64,000 nt of DNA from Parapusillimonas granuli (GTDB lineage: Bacteria > Pseudomonadota > Gammaproteobacteria > Burkholderiales > Burkholderiaceae_B), in contig NZ_JACCEM010000008.1 in the NCBI RefSeq assembly GCF_013416525.1, forward strand, positions 124,001-188,000, written 5' to 3'. Shown here one piece after another: positions 15,741 to 24,066 of the stretch. Position 1 is the first letter of the stretch; each line of letters opens with the position of its first letter. A model generated the notes under the pieces. It had not been told where the DNA came from and made no database searches. It was given only the letters and a program-made list of their open reading frames with translations. The translations under genes were made by a program, and so were the position numbers.

Positions 15741-17163
15741 AGAAATTTGGCAAAGCTCCGCCACCAAAATCGCCGCAGCCGTTTCCAGGCGCGAACTGAG
15801 CTGCCAGGAAGTCATGCGCACATTTCTCGATCGCATTGCCGCGCTCGATGGCCACACCAACGCCTTTTCCGTGGTCGAGCCCGGGCAAGCGCTGATTGCC
15901 GCGCGGGACGCCGATGAAGCCATCCGCGCGGGCAGGGCGCTGGGGCCCCTGCATGGGCTGCCCATCACGATCAAGGATGTAATACCTACGCAAGGCATGC
16001 GCACGACGTACGGATCGCGCCTGTACGCCGACCATATCCCCGAAACCGAACCGGAGGTCGTGGCACGCGTACGCCGGGCGGGAGCGATCATTGTCGGCAA
16101 AACCACCACGCCGGAATTCGCTCACAAGGTGTTGACCGACAGCCCGCTGCATGGGATCACACGCAACCCATGGTCGCTGGAGCGCAGCCCGGGGGGCTCG
16201 AGCGGCGGCGCCGCGGTGGCGGCGGCCATGGGGTACTGCCCCTTGAATGTAAGCACCGACGGCGCGGGATCCAGCCGCATACCCGCCGCAAACTGCCATG
16301 TGGTCGGCCTCAAGCCGACCATGGGCGCCATACCGAACGACGGCGGCGCCGATCTTTTTGCGATGCAGGTCCTGGGCGTCATCGCGCGGACCACGGAGGA
16401 CGCCTCGCTGCTGTTCGACGTGCTGTCCGGCCCGTATGACGGCGACCCGTTTTCCCTCGGCGCGGAAAACAAACCGGACACGGAAGCCGGCTCGCGGCCC
16501 GTGCTGAAAAACCTCCGCGTGCGCTACTTCCCGAGAATGGGCAACGTGCACGTCGATGCCGAAGTGCTGCAAGCGGTGGAACGGGCCCTTGCCCTCATGG
16601 AAACCCAGGGCAGCATCGTTCTTGAAGACGGTGATATAAACTGGCGCCATGATGCGTGGCGCATCATGCTGCGCGCCCAGCAGGCCGCCCGCTTCAGGGA
16701 CTCCTACCCCGGCATCAAGCACCTTCTCGATCCCTCCATGGCGCAGTGCATAGAAGAAGGGCTGTCACAGGACGTTATCGAACTGCAGGACGCCTTGCTG
16801 GCGCGAAGCGCCCTGTACAAGGATCTTCACCGCATTTTTCAAACGGCTGACGTCATCATTTCGCCGACATCCGCCACGCCCGCCTTGTTCGCCACGCATC
16901 ATGCAAACGAACCGGTAATCATAAACGGCAAGGAGGCCGGCACATTGCGGCAGGCCTGGTACAACTACACCGTACCCATCAACGGCGCCGGCCACCCGGC
17001 GATTTCCTTGCCTTGCGGGTTCAGCCACGAAGGCCTGCCCATCGGCATGCAGATCATCGGGCCATGGCATCGGGAGCGCATGCTGCTGAGGCTTGCGGCG
17101 GAGCTGCAGGAATTGCTTGGATGGACCGACCGCTGGCCCGACCTCGCGTCGCAGCGCGGCTGA
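15733..17163 (+). CDS. amidase-signature family hydrolase
   Basis: 476 residues with the Ser-cisSer-Lys triad of amidase-signature enzymes: Lys in LPITIKDVIPT, cis-Ser in SPGGSSGGAAVA, nucleophile Ser in STDGAGSSRIPAA. Length and C-terminal region ([20 protein letters not shown]) fit the family, which hydrolyses amides, carbamates or acts as GatA. No gatB/gatC is nearby, so a catabolic amide hydrolase is more likely. It is third in an operon with the acyl-CoA synthetase and amidohydrolase-fold genes and overlaps the latter by 8 bases; a pathway amide-to-acid-to-CoA thioester is a natural inference. Confidence 0.9.
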   Translation: MNEEIWQSSATKIAAAVSRRELSCQEVMRTFLDRIAALDGHTNAFSVVEPGQALIAARDADEAIRAGRALGPLHGLPITIKDVIPTQGMRTTYGSRLYADHIPETEPEVVARVRRAGAIIVGKTTTPEFAHKVLTDSPLHGITRNPWSLERSPGGSSGGAAVAAAMGYCPLNVSTDGAGSSRIPAANCHVVGLKPTMGAIPNDGGADLFAMQVLGVIARTTEDASLLFDVLSGPYDGDPFSLGAENKPDTEAGSRPVLKNLRVRYFPRMGNVHVDAEVLQAVERALALMETQGSIVLEDGDINWRHDAWRIMLRAQQAARFRDSYPGIKHLLDPSMAQCIEEGLSQDVIELQDALLARSALYKDLHRIFQTADVIISPTSATPALFATHHANEPVIINGKEAGTLRQAWYNYTVPINGAGHPAISLPCGFSHEGLPIGMQIIGPWHRERMLLRLAAELQELLGWTDRWPDLASQRG

Positions 17164-17190
17164 ACCGGCCGGCACCCATGTCCCGCACCC

Positions 17191-17895
17191 TCACGGCCCG
17201 TCGTGGAAAAACAATTCCAGCCCCACACGCACACCCTGGCGCACGCGGCTGATGGCGTGCTTCAGGTTGACGCGGTAATAGCCTTTGCCGCCCCGGACAG
17301 GACGTTGCGCGGTGCTGATGATGGCGGCATCCCCCTGTCGCAGCGGCAGCACCATCGGACGCGACTGCATGCGCGGGCGCTGCTCCGTCATGACGAACTC
17401 GCCTCCCTCGAAATCCGAACCCGCCTCGGTCAGCAGGGCCACCACCTGCAGCGGGAAGACGTGCCCGCCTTCCCCGCGTTGATGCAAGGCCAGATAATCC
17501 GCCATGCCCAGCCGGTTCAGGTGAGAGAGCGTTCTGGCCTGACCGGCCTCGCGGCAGTGCTGAAGGAACTCGTCGAGCTCAGCCGGATAGCGGTACGGGA
17601 CATCCAGCATTTCGTTCCAGCGATTCGCGATGGGCGCCAGATGGCGATAGAAATCCCTGCGCCAAGCCTGTAGCGGTACCGGCAGCGAATCCTCGAAATA
17701 GAACAGATCGCCGCGCCCCAGGTCGCCTGCGGCCAGCGGCTCGCGGCGCAGGCCGCCCATGCCCAGCCGGGCGGTCAGTTCTTGCGCTCGTTCGCGGGAC
17801 AGCAGCCCCGGCAGCAAGGCGTAGCCTTCGATGTCGAGCCGGCCGGCGATGTCCGGCCAATCCAGGCGGTCGGCCGATTGCATGGGCAAGGTCAC
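17191..17895 (-). CDS. 2-oxoglutarate/Fe(II) oxygenase paralogue lacking the iron-binding Asp
   Basis: 234 residues, paralogous to the protein at 18602-19366 (shared: LAPIANRWN, YP-ELD-FL--CREAGQ, HVFPLQV, F-GGEFVMTE, LRQGDA, FHD near the C-terminus). The family resembles Pfam Oxygenase-NA (PF09859), predicted nucleic-acid-linked dioxygenases. The paralogue has His158-x-Asp160 and distal His233; here the motif reads LHQRGEGGH, so His138 and His213 remain but Asp is Arg140. I checked the codon: CAT CAA CGC. Fe(II) binding may be lost or altered. GTG start with AGGAG upstream. Third gene of an alkB-containing operon. Confidence 0.82.
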   Translation of the reverse strand: MTLPMQSADRLDWPDIAGRLDIEGYALLPGLLSRERAQELTARLGMGGLRREPLAAGDLGRGDLFYFEDSLPVPLQAWRRDFYRHLAPIANRWNEMLDVPYRYPAELDEFLQHCREAGQARTLSHLNRLGMADYLALHQRGEGGHVFPLQVVALLTEAGSDFEGGEFVMTEQRPRMQSRPMVLPLRQGDAAIISTAQRPVRGGKGYYRVNLKHAISRVRQGVRVGLELFFHDGP

Positions 17896-17905
17896 GATCC
17901 AGCTC

Positions 17906-17947
17906 CTGTTGACGCTAAAAGACGGGCGGCGCGGGCCCTAACCCGCC
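17906..17947. repeat. dispersed short repeat, copy A
   Basis: Begins CTGTTGACGCTAAAAGACGG and continues into a GC-rich GGGCCCTAACCC part that contains the alkB stop codon. Near-identical starts occur at 25129 and 59145. Read on the minus strand it is a short GC dyad followed by GTCTTTTA, like a weak terminator, between alkB and the downstream oxygenase gene. Confidence 0.6.
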
Positions 17948-18585
17948 TTGCGAAAGGTGAAGTTGATGCGGGTGCTGCCGAGCAAAGGGTGGGGAACATG
18001 CTTGAGCGGCATCACACCGTGATACCTCAGACGATCCTCGCCTCCCCATACCACGACATCACCATGATAAAGCTGCACTTTCGCCGCTTTATCGGCCCGT
18101 TTGTGGCCTCCAAACAAAAAAGTGGCCGGCATGCCGAGCGATACCGATACGATCGGGGCGGAAAAATCGCGTTCGTCCTTATCCTGGTGCAAAGACATTC
18201 GTGCGCCGGGCAGGTAGCGATTGATCAGACAAGCGTCCGGTTCGAAGCCAGCGAAGCCCGCCGCTGCGGCGGCCTCGTGCGCCAGCCGGGCAAACGGGAC
18301 GGGCATGGCCGGCCATGGCCTCCGGGTGGCGGGATCGGTATCCGTATAACGGTAGCCCCGCCGATCCGTCGTCCAGCCCAGAGCGCCGCAATTGGTCAAG
18401 GCGACGGACATGGTGAAGCCGCCCGGCGTCACCATGTTGCGAAACGGCGCGGCTGCCTCAATGCCGGAGATGGCCGGCAACAACTCATCCACCCATGGCA
18501 AAGCGAATCCTCGCAGGACAAAGGCCGACGGCCCGATACGTTCGCATCGACCTGAGCGGGCATCGTGAAAAAGATCGAGATTCAT
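17938..18585 (-). CDS. alkB: AlkB-type DNA/RNA demethylase
   Basis: 215 residues from the ATG at 18585 (MNLDLFHD), nearly the length of E. coli AlkB (216); an ATG at 18615 adds ten unlikely residues. It oxidatively removes methyl groups from N1-methyladenine and N3-methylcytosine in nucleic acids using 2-oxoglutarate and Fe(II). Seen: substrate loop GYRYTDTDPATRRPWPAMP, NRYLPGARMSLHQDKDE with His133 and Asp135, distal His189 in RYHGV, and 2OG-binding Arg residues in STRINFTFRKAG. It lies between two paralogous 2OG/Fe(II) oxygenase genes in the same direction, 16 bases after the upstream one. No ada gene is in the window. Confidence 0.95.
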   Translation of the reverse strand: MNLDLFHDARSGRCERIGPSAFVLRGFALPWVDELLPAISGIEAAAPFRNMVTPGGFTMSVALTNCGALGWTTDRRGYRYTDTDPATRRPWPAMPVPFARLAHEAAAAAGFAGFEPDACLINRYLPGARMSLHQDKDERDFSAPIVSVSLGMPATFLFGGHKRADKAAKVQLYHGDVVVWGGEDRLRYHGVMPLKHVPHPLLGSTRINFTFRKAG

Positions 18586-18601
18586 GGTTTTTGGGCGCTC
18601 C

Positions 18602-19366
18602 TCATCGAGCGTCATGGAAAATCAACCCCACGGTGTGCCGCTTGCCGCTGCGCAGGCGGCTGACGCCATGGCGCATCGCGGCCTTGCGCATGCCGCCCCG
18701 CTTTCCCGCGGCGGGCCGCTGGTTGACGGTGAACACCACCGCATCGCCCTGCCGCAGCGCCACGACGTCAGCCCGCTGGTTTCGCGCCGTGCTCTCCGTC
18801 ATCACGAATTCGCCCCCGGTGAAGTCCTTGCCGGGCTCGGAGAGCAGAATAGCGACCTGCAAGGGGAAGACGTGCTCTCCATACAGGTCTTGATGCAGGC
18901 AGTTGTAGTCGCCTGGACCATACTGAAGAATGAGAGGCGTTGGACGTACCTGGCCGGCTTCGCGGCATCGCTCCAGGAAGGCGTCGAGCTCGTCCGGATA
19001 GCTGACACCGACACCCAACTGCCGGTTCCAGCGATTGGCGATCGGCGCCAGCCGCCAATACAGCGCATGGCGCAATTGATCGAGCAGCGGCGGCAATGGG
19101 TAGGCGAAATACTTGTATTCGCCGCGGCCAAAGCCATGGCGAGCCATCACGATGCGGGAACGATAGCCTTCGTCCCTGGGATAGAGAGCGGAGAGTTCCT
19201 TGCATTGCCGCACCGACAACAGGCGCGGCAATACCGCATTGCCGCTGTCATCGAGCGATTGCTCGATGGCGCACCAGTCAAAGGAATCCAGTTGCGAAGG
19301 CGCCGTACGGACCCCGCCTCCAGGCGTGCGGGATTCGTACTTGCAGTCGATGAGGGAAGGGCTCAT
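18602..19366 (-). CDS. 2-oxoglutarate/Fe(II) oxygenase (Oxygenase-NA-like)
   Basis: 254-residue predicted dioxygenase with an intact facial triad: CLHQDLYGEHVFPLQV gives His158 and Asp160, and MRHGVSRLRSGKRH gives His233 with downstream Arg for 2-oxoglutarate. By overall pattern it matches the family known as Oxygenase-NA (PF09859; recalled, not searched). Its first position in an operon with alkB suggests a role in repair or modification of nucleic acids, probably under alkylation stress; the substrate is unknown. The paralogue at 17191-17895 shares the same fold but has lost the Asp. Confidence 0.88.
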   Translation of the reverse strand: MSPSLIDCKYESRTPGGGVRTAPSQLDSFDWCAIEQSLDDSGNAVLPRLLSVRQCKELSALYPRDEGYRSRIVMARHGFGRGEYKYFAYPLPPLLDQLRHALYWRLAPIANRWNRQLGVGVSYPDELDAFLERCREAGQVRPTPLILQYGPGDYNCLHQDLYGEHVFPLQVAILLSEPGKDFTGGEFVMTESTARNQRADVVALRQGDAVVFTVNQRPAAGKRGGMRKAAMRHGVSRLRSGKRHTVGLIFHDAR

Positions 19367-19484
19367 AGCGCATCAGCCGGCGTTTTCTGAAGACAATGCC
19401 AGTGTAGGGGCTCCGGCGGCCGTTGAGATTCCCGTTCCTTGCGGTTGAATCTTCAGAATGCAGGCTAGGCCGCCGATTTCCCCC

Positions 19485-21005
19485 TCAAGCCGGCGTGAGC
19501 AGCGGGCTGCGCAGACGGGAATAGCCGCTTGCCTTGTCGTAAGCGTCTCCGACCTGCAACACGGCGGCCTCCGCCTGTGCGGGCCCGATGATCTGGATAC
19601 CCGCCGGCAGCCCTTGCGGGCCCAGGCCTGCCGGGGCCGCCAGCGCCGGCAGCCCCGCCATGGTTGCGGGAATGGTGACCTCCATCCAGCGGTGATAGGT
19701 CGCCATGTCACGCCCGCCTATGGAATGAGGCCAGTCCAACTCGGCCTCGAAGGGAAACACCTGAGTGGCCGGCAACACAAGGAAGTCGACTTTTTCGAAC
19801 AGGGCGCATAGATGCTGGTACCAGGCGCTGCGCACCTTCAATGCATCGTAGACCTGAGGAGCGCTCAGCCGCAGGCCACGCTCGATTTCCCAGACGGCTT
19901 CGGGCTTGAGCTGTGACCGAGTCTTCGGATCGGCGTACAGGGCGGCGTTCGCACCGCTTACGAAGAAGCTGCGCAAATCGATCCAGGCCTGCCATAGGCG
20001 CTCGAGGTCGAAATCCAGCGTCAGGGGTTCCACGCTGCAGCCCACCGCCTCGAAATGCGCCAGCGCTCGCGCGCAGGTTTCGAGCAGGCCGGGCTCCGTC
20101 GGCAGGCGGCCGCCGAAATCGCCCAGCCAGCCGATACGCACGCCGCGCCAGTCGCGCGACGGAATTTGATACGCCTGATTCCGCCCCGCCCCGCGGCGCG
20201 TAAGCGGCGTACGGACATCGAAACCGGCCTGGACTTCCAGCAGCATCGCCAAATCGGGGACATTTCGCGCCATGGGGCCGGCCACGCTGAATTGCTGAAA
20301 GAAGACCTCGTCCGCAGGGCCGTAAGGCACGCAGCCGAATGTGGTTCGAAAACCATAGACATTGTTGAAGGCGGCCGGCGTGCGCAGCGACCCCATCATG
20401 TCGGAGCCGTCGGCCACGGGCAGCATGCGCAGCGCGACGGCGACCGCCGCGCCGCCGCTGCTGCCTCCCGCCGAAAAAGAGGTATTGAAGGCGTTGCGCG
20501 TCGTGCCGTATACAGGATTGTAGGTATGCCCGCCCAGCCCGAATTCAGGGGAATTGCTGCGGCCGATAAAAATCGCGCCGCCCGCGCGCGCGCGTTCGAA
20601 AATGATCGCATCGGTTACAGCGACCTGCCCGGCGAAGATCGGCGAGCCGCGGGTGGTGACCATGCCCGCGACCGGCAGGATGTCCTTCGGCGCCTGCGGC
20701 AGGCCATGCAGCGGGCCCCGCCAGTGCCCGCGCGCCAGTTCGGCGTCCAGGCCTTGAGCCTGCTTCATCAGCGCATCGGCATCGACCGGCGCGACAATGG
20801 CGTTGACCAGCGGATTGAGGCGATCGATCTGATCCAGATAGGCTTGCAGGACCTCTACGCAAGACAGCGCCCGGCCGGCGATGGCGCGGGACAGGGAAAC
20901 GGCGTCGAGTTCGACGATGGATGCGTAGCCGGGCCCGAGCTGTCGAGGTTCGGGCGCAAAATTCGAAGTATCAGCCATGTCGATCACCACCGGAGGATTG
21001 GACAA
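19485..21005 (-). CDS. amidase-signature family hydrolase
   Basis: 506 residues with Lys in GLPQAPKDILPVAG, cis-Ser in SAGGSSGGAAVA and nucleophile Ser in DGSDMMGSLRTPA. The last motif is unusual (MMGS where GTDTGGS or GGS is common), but the Ser is kept. The C-terminal portion (PAGLGPQGLPAGIQIIGPA) is typical. The gene is upstream of the oxygenase/alkB operon on the same strand, 118 bases away, and downstream of a D-2-hydroxyacid dehydrogenase gene. Probably a catabolic amide or carbamate hydrolase; GatA is unlikely without gatBC. Confidence 0.9.
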   Translation of the reverse strand: MSNPPVVIDMADTSNFAPEPRQLGPGYASIVELDAVSLSRAIAGRALSCVEVLQAYLDQIDRLNPLVNAIVAPVDADALMKQAQGLDAELARGHWRGPLHGLPQAPKDILPVAGMVTTRGSPIFAGQVAVTDAIIFERARAGGAIFIGRSNSPEFGLGGHTYNPVYGTTRNAFNTSFSAGGSSGGAAVAVALRMLPVADGSDMMGSLRTPAAFNNVYGFRTTFGCVPYGPADEVFFQQFSVAGPMARNVPDLAMLLEVQAGFDVRTPLTRRGAGRNQAYQIPSRDWRGVRIGWLGDFGGRLPTEPGLLETCARALAHFEAVGCSVEPLTLDFDLERLWQAWIDLRSFFVSGANAALYADPKTRSQLKPEAVWEIERGLRLSAPQVYDALKVRSAWYQHLCALFEKVDFLVLPATQVFPFEAELDWPHSIGGRDMATYHRWMEVTIPATMAGLPALAAPAGLGPQGLPAGIQIIGPAQAEAAVLQVGDAYDKASGYSRLRSPLLTPA

Positions 21006-21047
21006 GGCTCTTGTATAACAAAAATCTTTCCGATACGGGGCGAATAC

Positions 21048-22070
21048 TCACAAAGGCTTTTCGGATCCCGGCGCTGGAGGGGCGGCCACAACGTTGCGCA
21101 AAGGCTCGCCTTGCACATAGCGCTCAAGATTCTCAAAAAAAGCATTCGCCGCCCGGGCGCCATAACCCCTGGACAAGGCTGCAAGATGCGGGGAAATCAG
21201 TGTTCTCGGGGTGTCCCACCAGCCTGATGTCGCAGCCAATGGCTCGTCTTTGAATACATCGCTGTAATATCCCCCAAGGCTTCCCGATCGTAAAGCGGAC
21301 TGCACCGCGTCATCCACGACCACTTCGCCACGGGCTACATTGATGAGGCAAGCGTGCGGGGCGAGTTTCGCCAAGAAGTCGCGATCGACCAGCCCAAAAG
21401 TCCGCTCGGTCAAGGGGCAGGCAAGAAAAATCCAATCCACGCCAGGCAGCGCCGACCCGCTCTGATCGAAGTCGAGCATACGATCAAACCCGGGTAACAG
21501 GTCCCGGCTTCGCCGCACGCCTGTTACGTGCATCGCCATGGCCCTCAGGATGCGAGCGATCGCTTGGCCAATCGGCCCCGTGCCAACGACCAATGCCTTG
21601 CCGCCATTGATATCACGAGGCCATTGAGCGCGCGGCGGTGTGCGCCATGTCTTTCGGGATTGAGCGGAAACCCAGTCGGGCACTCCACGCGCCAATGCAA
21701 GCATGCCGGCAATCGCTGTATGCGCCACGGTCTCGGAGGTAACGCCGGAAGACGTCGTGATGGTCACGCCCCTGCGCAGCGCATTCTGCAGCACGGGCCG
21801 ATCCGCGCCGGCCGCCTGGGTATGAAGCCAGCGCAGCCGAGGCGCATGCTCAATGGCTCTTGAAAACACTCTAAGCCGGGGATGGGCTCCGGCGGCGTCC
21901 TGCCCGCCCATCAGGTCCAATGACAGGTAGGCAATGTCCGCCTCGCCCAACTCCGCGGGAAGCGCTTCTTGCGTTGGGTCGAGATAGATCAGTTGACTGT
22001 TTGCGGGCGCGATGGAGAGCGCGCGCTGCCCATATTCCCTTGCGAATTCCCGTGTCAACAGGATATGCAT
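21048..22070 (-). CDS. D-2-hydroxyacid dehydrogenase (NAD-dependent)
   Basis: About 340 residues from the ATG at 22070 (MHILLTREFAREYG). An ATG at 22118 would add 16 residues and leave no space after the ferritin-like gene. The enzyme reduces 2-oxoacids or oxidises D-2-hydroxyacids. Seen: nucleotide loop VVGTGPIGQAIARIL, catalytic Arg in INVARGEVVVDD, Glu in FKDEPL and His in SPHLAA, all in the expected order. A phosphoglycerate dehydrogenase or glyoxylate/hydroxypyruvate reductase role cannot be separated. Encoded between an amidase and a ferritin-like gene. Confidence 0.9.
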   Translation of the reverse strand: MHILLTREFAREYGQRALSIAPANSQLIYLDPTQEALPAELGEADIAYLSLDLMGGQDAAGAHPRLRVFSRAIEHAPRLRWLHTQAAGADRPVLQNALRRGVTITTSSGVTSETVAHTAIAGMLALARGVPDWVSAQSRKTWRTPPRAQWPRDINGGKALVVGTGPIGQAIARILRAMAMHVTGVRRSRDLLPGFDRMLDFDQSGSALPGVDWIFLACPLTERTFGLVDRDFLAKLAPHACLINVARGEVVVDDAVQSALRSGSLGGYYSDVFKDEPLAATSGWWDTPRTLISPHLAALSRGYGARAANAFFENLERYVQGEPLRNVVAAPPAPGSEKPL

Positions 22071-22118
22071 CGCTTTTGCTCCAGAGACGAAGCTTGAAAG
22101 TATATAGGCAGGATTCAA

Positions 22119-22655
22119 CTACTGTGCAAGCCAGTCCGACAACTCGTCGGCGTGTTCCTCCTCGTCGGCCAGGATGCTCTTGAGCATCTGCGTCGTGGTG
22201 GGATCCTTGTCGCCGATGATGGCGATCATTTGGCGATAGACCTCGATGATCACCCGCTCGGCCACCAGATTGGCGCGGATCATGTCATTCAGATCGGTCG
22301 ATTCGTCGTAGTCGGCATGGCTGCGCGCGGAGAAGCTCGCGGGGTCCAGCTTGGGCTCGCCGCCCAGCTGCACGATGCGCTCCGAGAGCTTGTCGGCGTG
22401 CTGCTGTTCCTGCGTGGCATGCACGAGGAACTCGCCGGCAATGGCGGGCGACTCCAGCCCTTGAGCCGTGAAATAATGCCGGCGATAGCGCAGCACGCAT
22501 ACCCACTCGGTCGCGAGCGCGTCATTGAGCAGTTTACAGATCTGCTCGGCATAGGGCTGTATGCTGGGCGTTACCGCGCCTTCGCTGAGACAGGAGCGAG
22601 CCTTGGCAATGGCTTCTTCATTGAGGCTCAGGGTCTCGGTGGCTTGATTTGACAT
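22119..22655 (-). CDS. ferritin-like / bacterioferritin-type protein
   Basis: 178-residue four-helix ferritin-like protein. Diiron-type ligands can be seen: Glu in LATEWVCVLRYRRHYF, Glu and His in HATQEQQHADKLSERI, Glu in NLVAERVIIEVYRQ, and ADEEEHADELSDWLA at the end. This pattern is close to the bacterioferritin/DpsL (thioferritin-like) proteins that detoxify peroxide and store iron. No catalase or bacterioferritin-associated ferredoxin gene is adjacent. Its relation to the surrounding amidase genes is probably only positional. Confidence 0.85.
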   Translation of the reverse strand: MSNQATETLSLNEEAIAKARSCLSEGAVTPSIQPYAEQICKLLNDALATEWVCVLRYRRHYFTAQGLESPAIAGEFLVHATQEQQHADKLSERIVQLGGEPKLDPASFSARSHADYDESTDLNDMIRANLVAERVIIEVYRQMIAIIGDKDPTTTQMLKSILADEEEHADELSDWLAQ

Positions 22656-22758
22656 GTCTGTGCTCCTAAGATTTGGTAGACCTCTTAAAGGGTAGCGCCA
22701 TCAGCCCGGCGGTTCTTTACAAAACGTAAGAGCACGCTTCAGTACGCAAGCAAGCGAA

Positions 22759-24060
22759 TCACGCCGCCGCCGACCCCATGAGCCAAGGGCTGAATGCCGA
22801 CGCATGCTCGGCCAATTGCAGCAAGGCCAGGTCTCGATTTGGGCGGCCCACTAGCTGCGCCCCCAGCGGCAAGCCGCGGCGGCCGACGTCCAAGGGCAGC
22901 GCTACGGTAGGCACGTGCAGCAAGGTCCACAAGGCGCCGAAGCGCGGCGATCCGGATTGAAGAATGCCCTCTTCCGCTTCATCTTCCGCCGCGGGGTAGA
23001 CGAGCGCGTCGACACCATCGAAAAGTCCGTCCACAAGACACCGCAAGGCCGAGGCGCGCTGCTGCATGGCCAGATACTCGTCCAGGCCGATCACGCCGCC
23101 GGCCGCCAAACGCTCGCGAAGCCGCGGGCTGATCCCTGCGTTTGCCGTGAGGCGTTCGTAGGCGAGAGCCTGGCGCGCGTCATAGGCGACCAGCCGGCTT
23201 TGGTCCGCGATCAGGGCCTCATACGCGGGAGGCAGCGCGAACTCCTTTACCCTCATCCCCGCGGCCGCCAGCTTCGCGGTCCAGCTGCGCAACGCATCGA
23301 TCGCCTGCCCGCCGGCGTGCCGCCATTGCGAGGACAGGCACACTCCCACCGTGTAACGGGCATCGTTCGGGGCCGATTCGTAACGCCGGCCATGGATGCC
23401 GAGCACGAGTGCCGCGGCATCGGCCACGCTGCGGGCCAGGGCTCCCACCGTATCCTGCGACGGGCTCAGCACACCGACACCGGCGGTGGATACCAAGCCG
23501 AAGCTGGGCTTGTAGCCGACCACGCCGCAGTAGACGGCGGGCCGCGTGATGGACCCCGTCGTCTGCGTGCCCCAGGCGACCATGGCCATGCCGTCGGCCA
23601 CCGCGGCGGCCGAGCCACTGGACGACCCGCCCGGCGTGTGCGCAAGGTTCAGCGGGTTGCGGGTGGGGCCGGGTGTCTGCGTGGCGAACTCGCTGGTGGC
23701 CACCTTGCCCAGCAGGACGGCCCCCTGCTCCTGGGACAAGGCGACGCAGGCGGCGTCCCGCGCCGTGCGATTGCCCGTGTAGAGAGCCGAGCCGTAGCCG
23801 GTGGGATACGCGGCGGTTTCGATGACGTCTTTGACCGCATAAGGAATCCCGCGCAGCAAACCGCGGCGCTCGCCCGCGTCTATCGCGTCGGCCTGGGCCC
23901 GTACCCGGCCGGCATCGTGCGCGATGAAAGCCTGGACCTCGGTGTCGCGGACCGCGATGCGCTCGAGGCAGCGCTCGGCCAGGTCGCGTGCGCGGAGTTC
24001 GCCCGTCTCGATTTGTTCAAGGGCCCGGGCAATCGATGGGAGGGGGCTGTCTGCGTGCAT
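22759..24060 (-). CDS. amidase-signature family hydrolase
   Basis: 433 residues, slightly short for the family. Triad: Lys in IPYAVKDVIETA, cis-Ser in TPGGSSSGSAAAVA, nucleophile Ser in GTQTTGSITRPA. The C-terminal third is compact (LPLDVGRRGLPLGAQLVGRP). It begins 6 bases downstream of the Bug receptor gene stop on the same strand, so the two are almost certainly co-transcribed: the receptor would capture the amide or its product. Resembles AtzF/allophanate- or aryl-acylamidase-like amidases only in general terms. Confidence 0.9.
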   Translation of the reverse strand: MHADSPLPSIARALEQIETGELRARDLAERCLERIAVRDTEVQAFIAHDAGRVRAQADAIDAGERRGLLRGIPYAVKDVIETAAYPTGYGSALYTGNRTARDAACVALSQEQGAVLLGKVATSEFATQTPGPTRNPLNLAHTPGGSSSGSAAAVADGMAMVAWGTQTTGSITRPAVYCGVVGYKPSFGLVSTAGVGVLSPSQDTVGALARSVADAAALVLGIHGRRYESAPNDARYTVGVCLSSQWRHAGGQAIDALRSWTAKLAAAGMRVKEFALPPAYEALIADQSRLVAYDARQALAYERLTANAGISPRLRERLAAGGVIGLDEYLAMQQRASALRCLVDGLFDGVDALVYPAAEDEAEEGILQSGSPRFGALWTLLHVPTVALPLDVGRRGLPLGAQLVGRPNRDLALLQLAEHASAFSPWLMGSAAA

Positions 24061-24066
24061 TGCGGC

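Noticed and set aside
19385-19458. TTCTGAAG / CTTCAGAA inverted pair upstream of the oxygenase-alkB operon as an alkylation-response operator
   Set aside because: Arms are 58 bases apart, do not match an Ada box, and one copy each can arise by chance.
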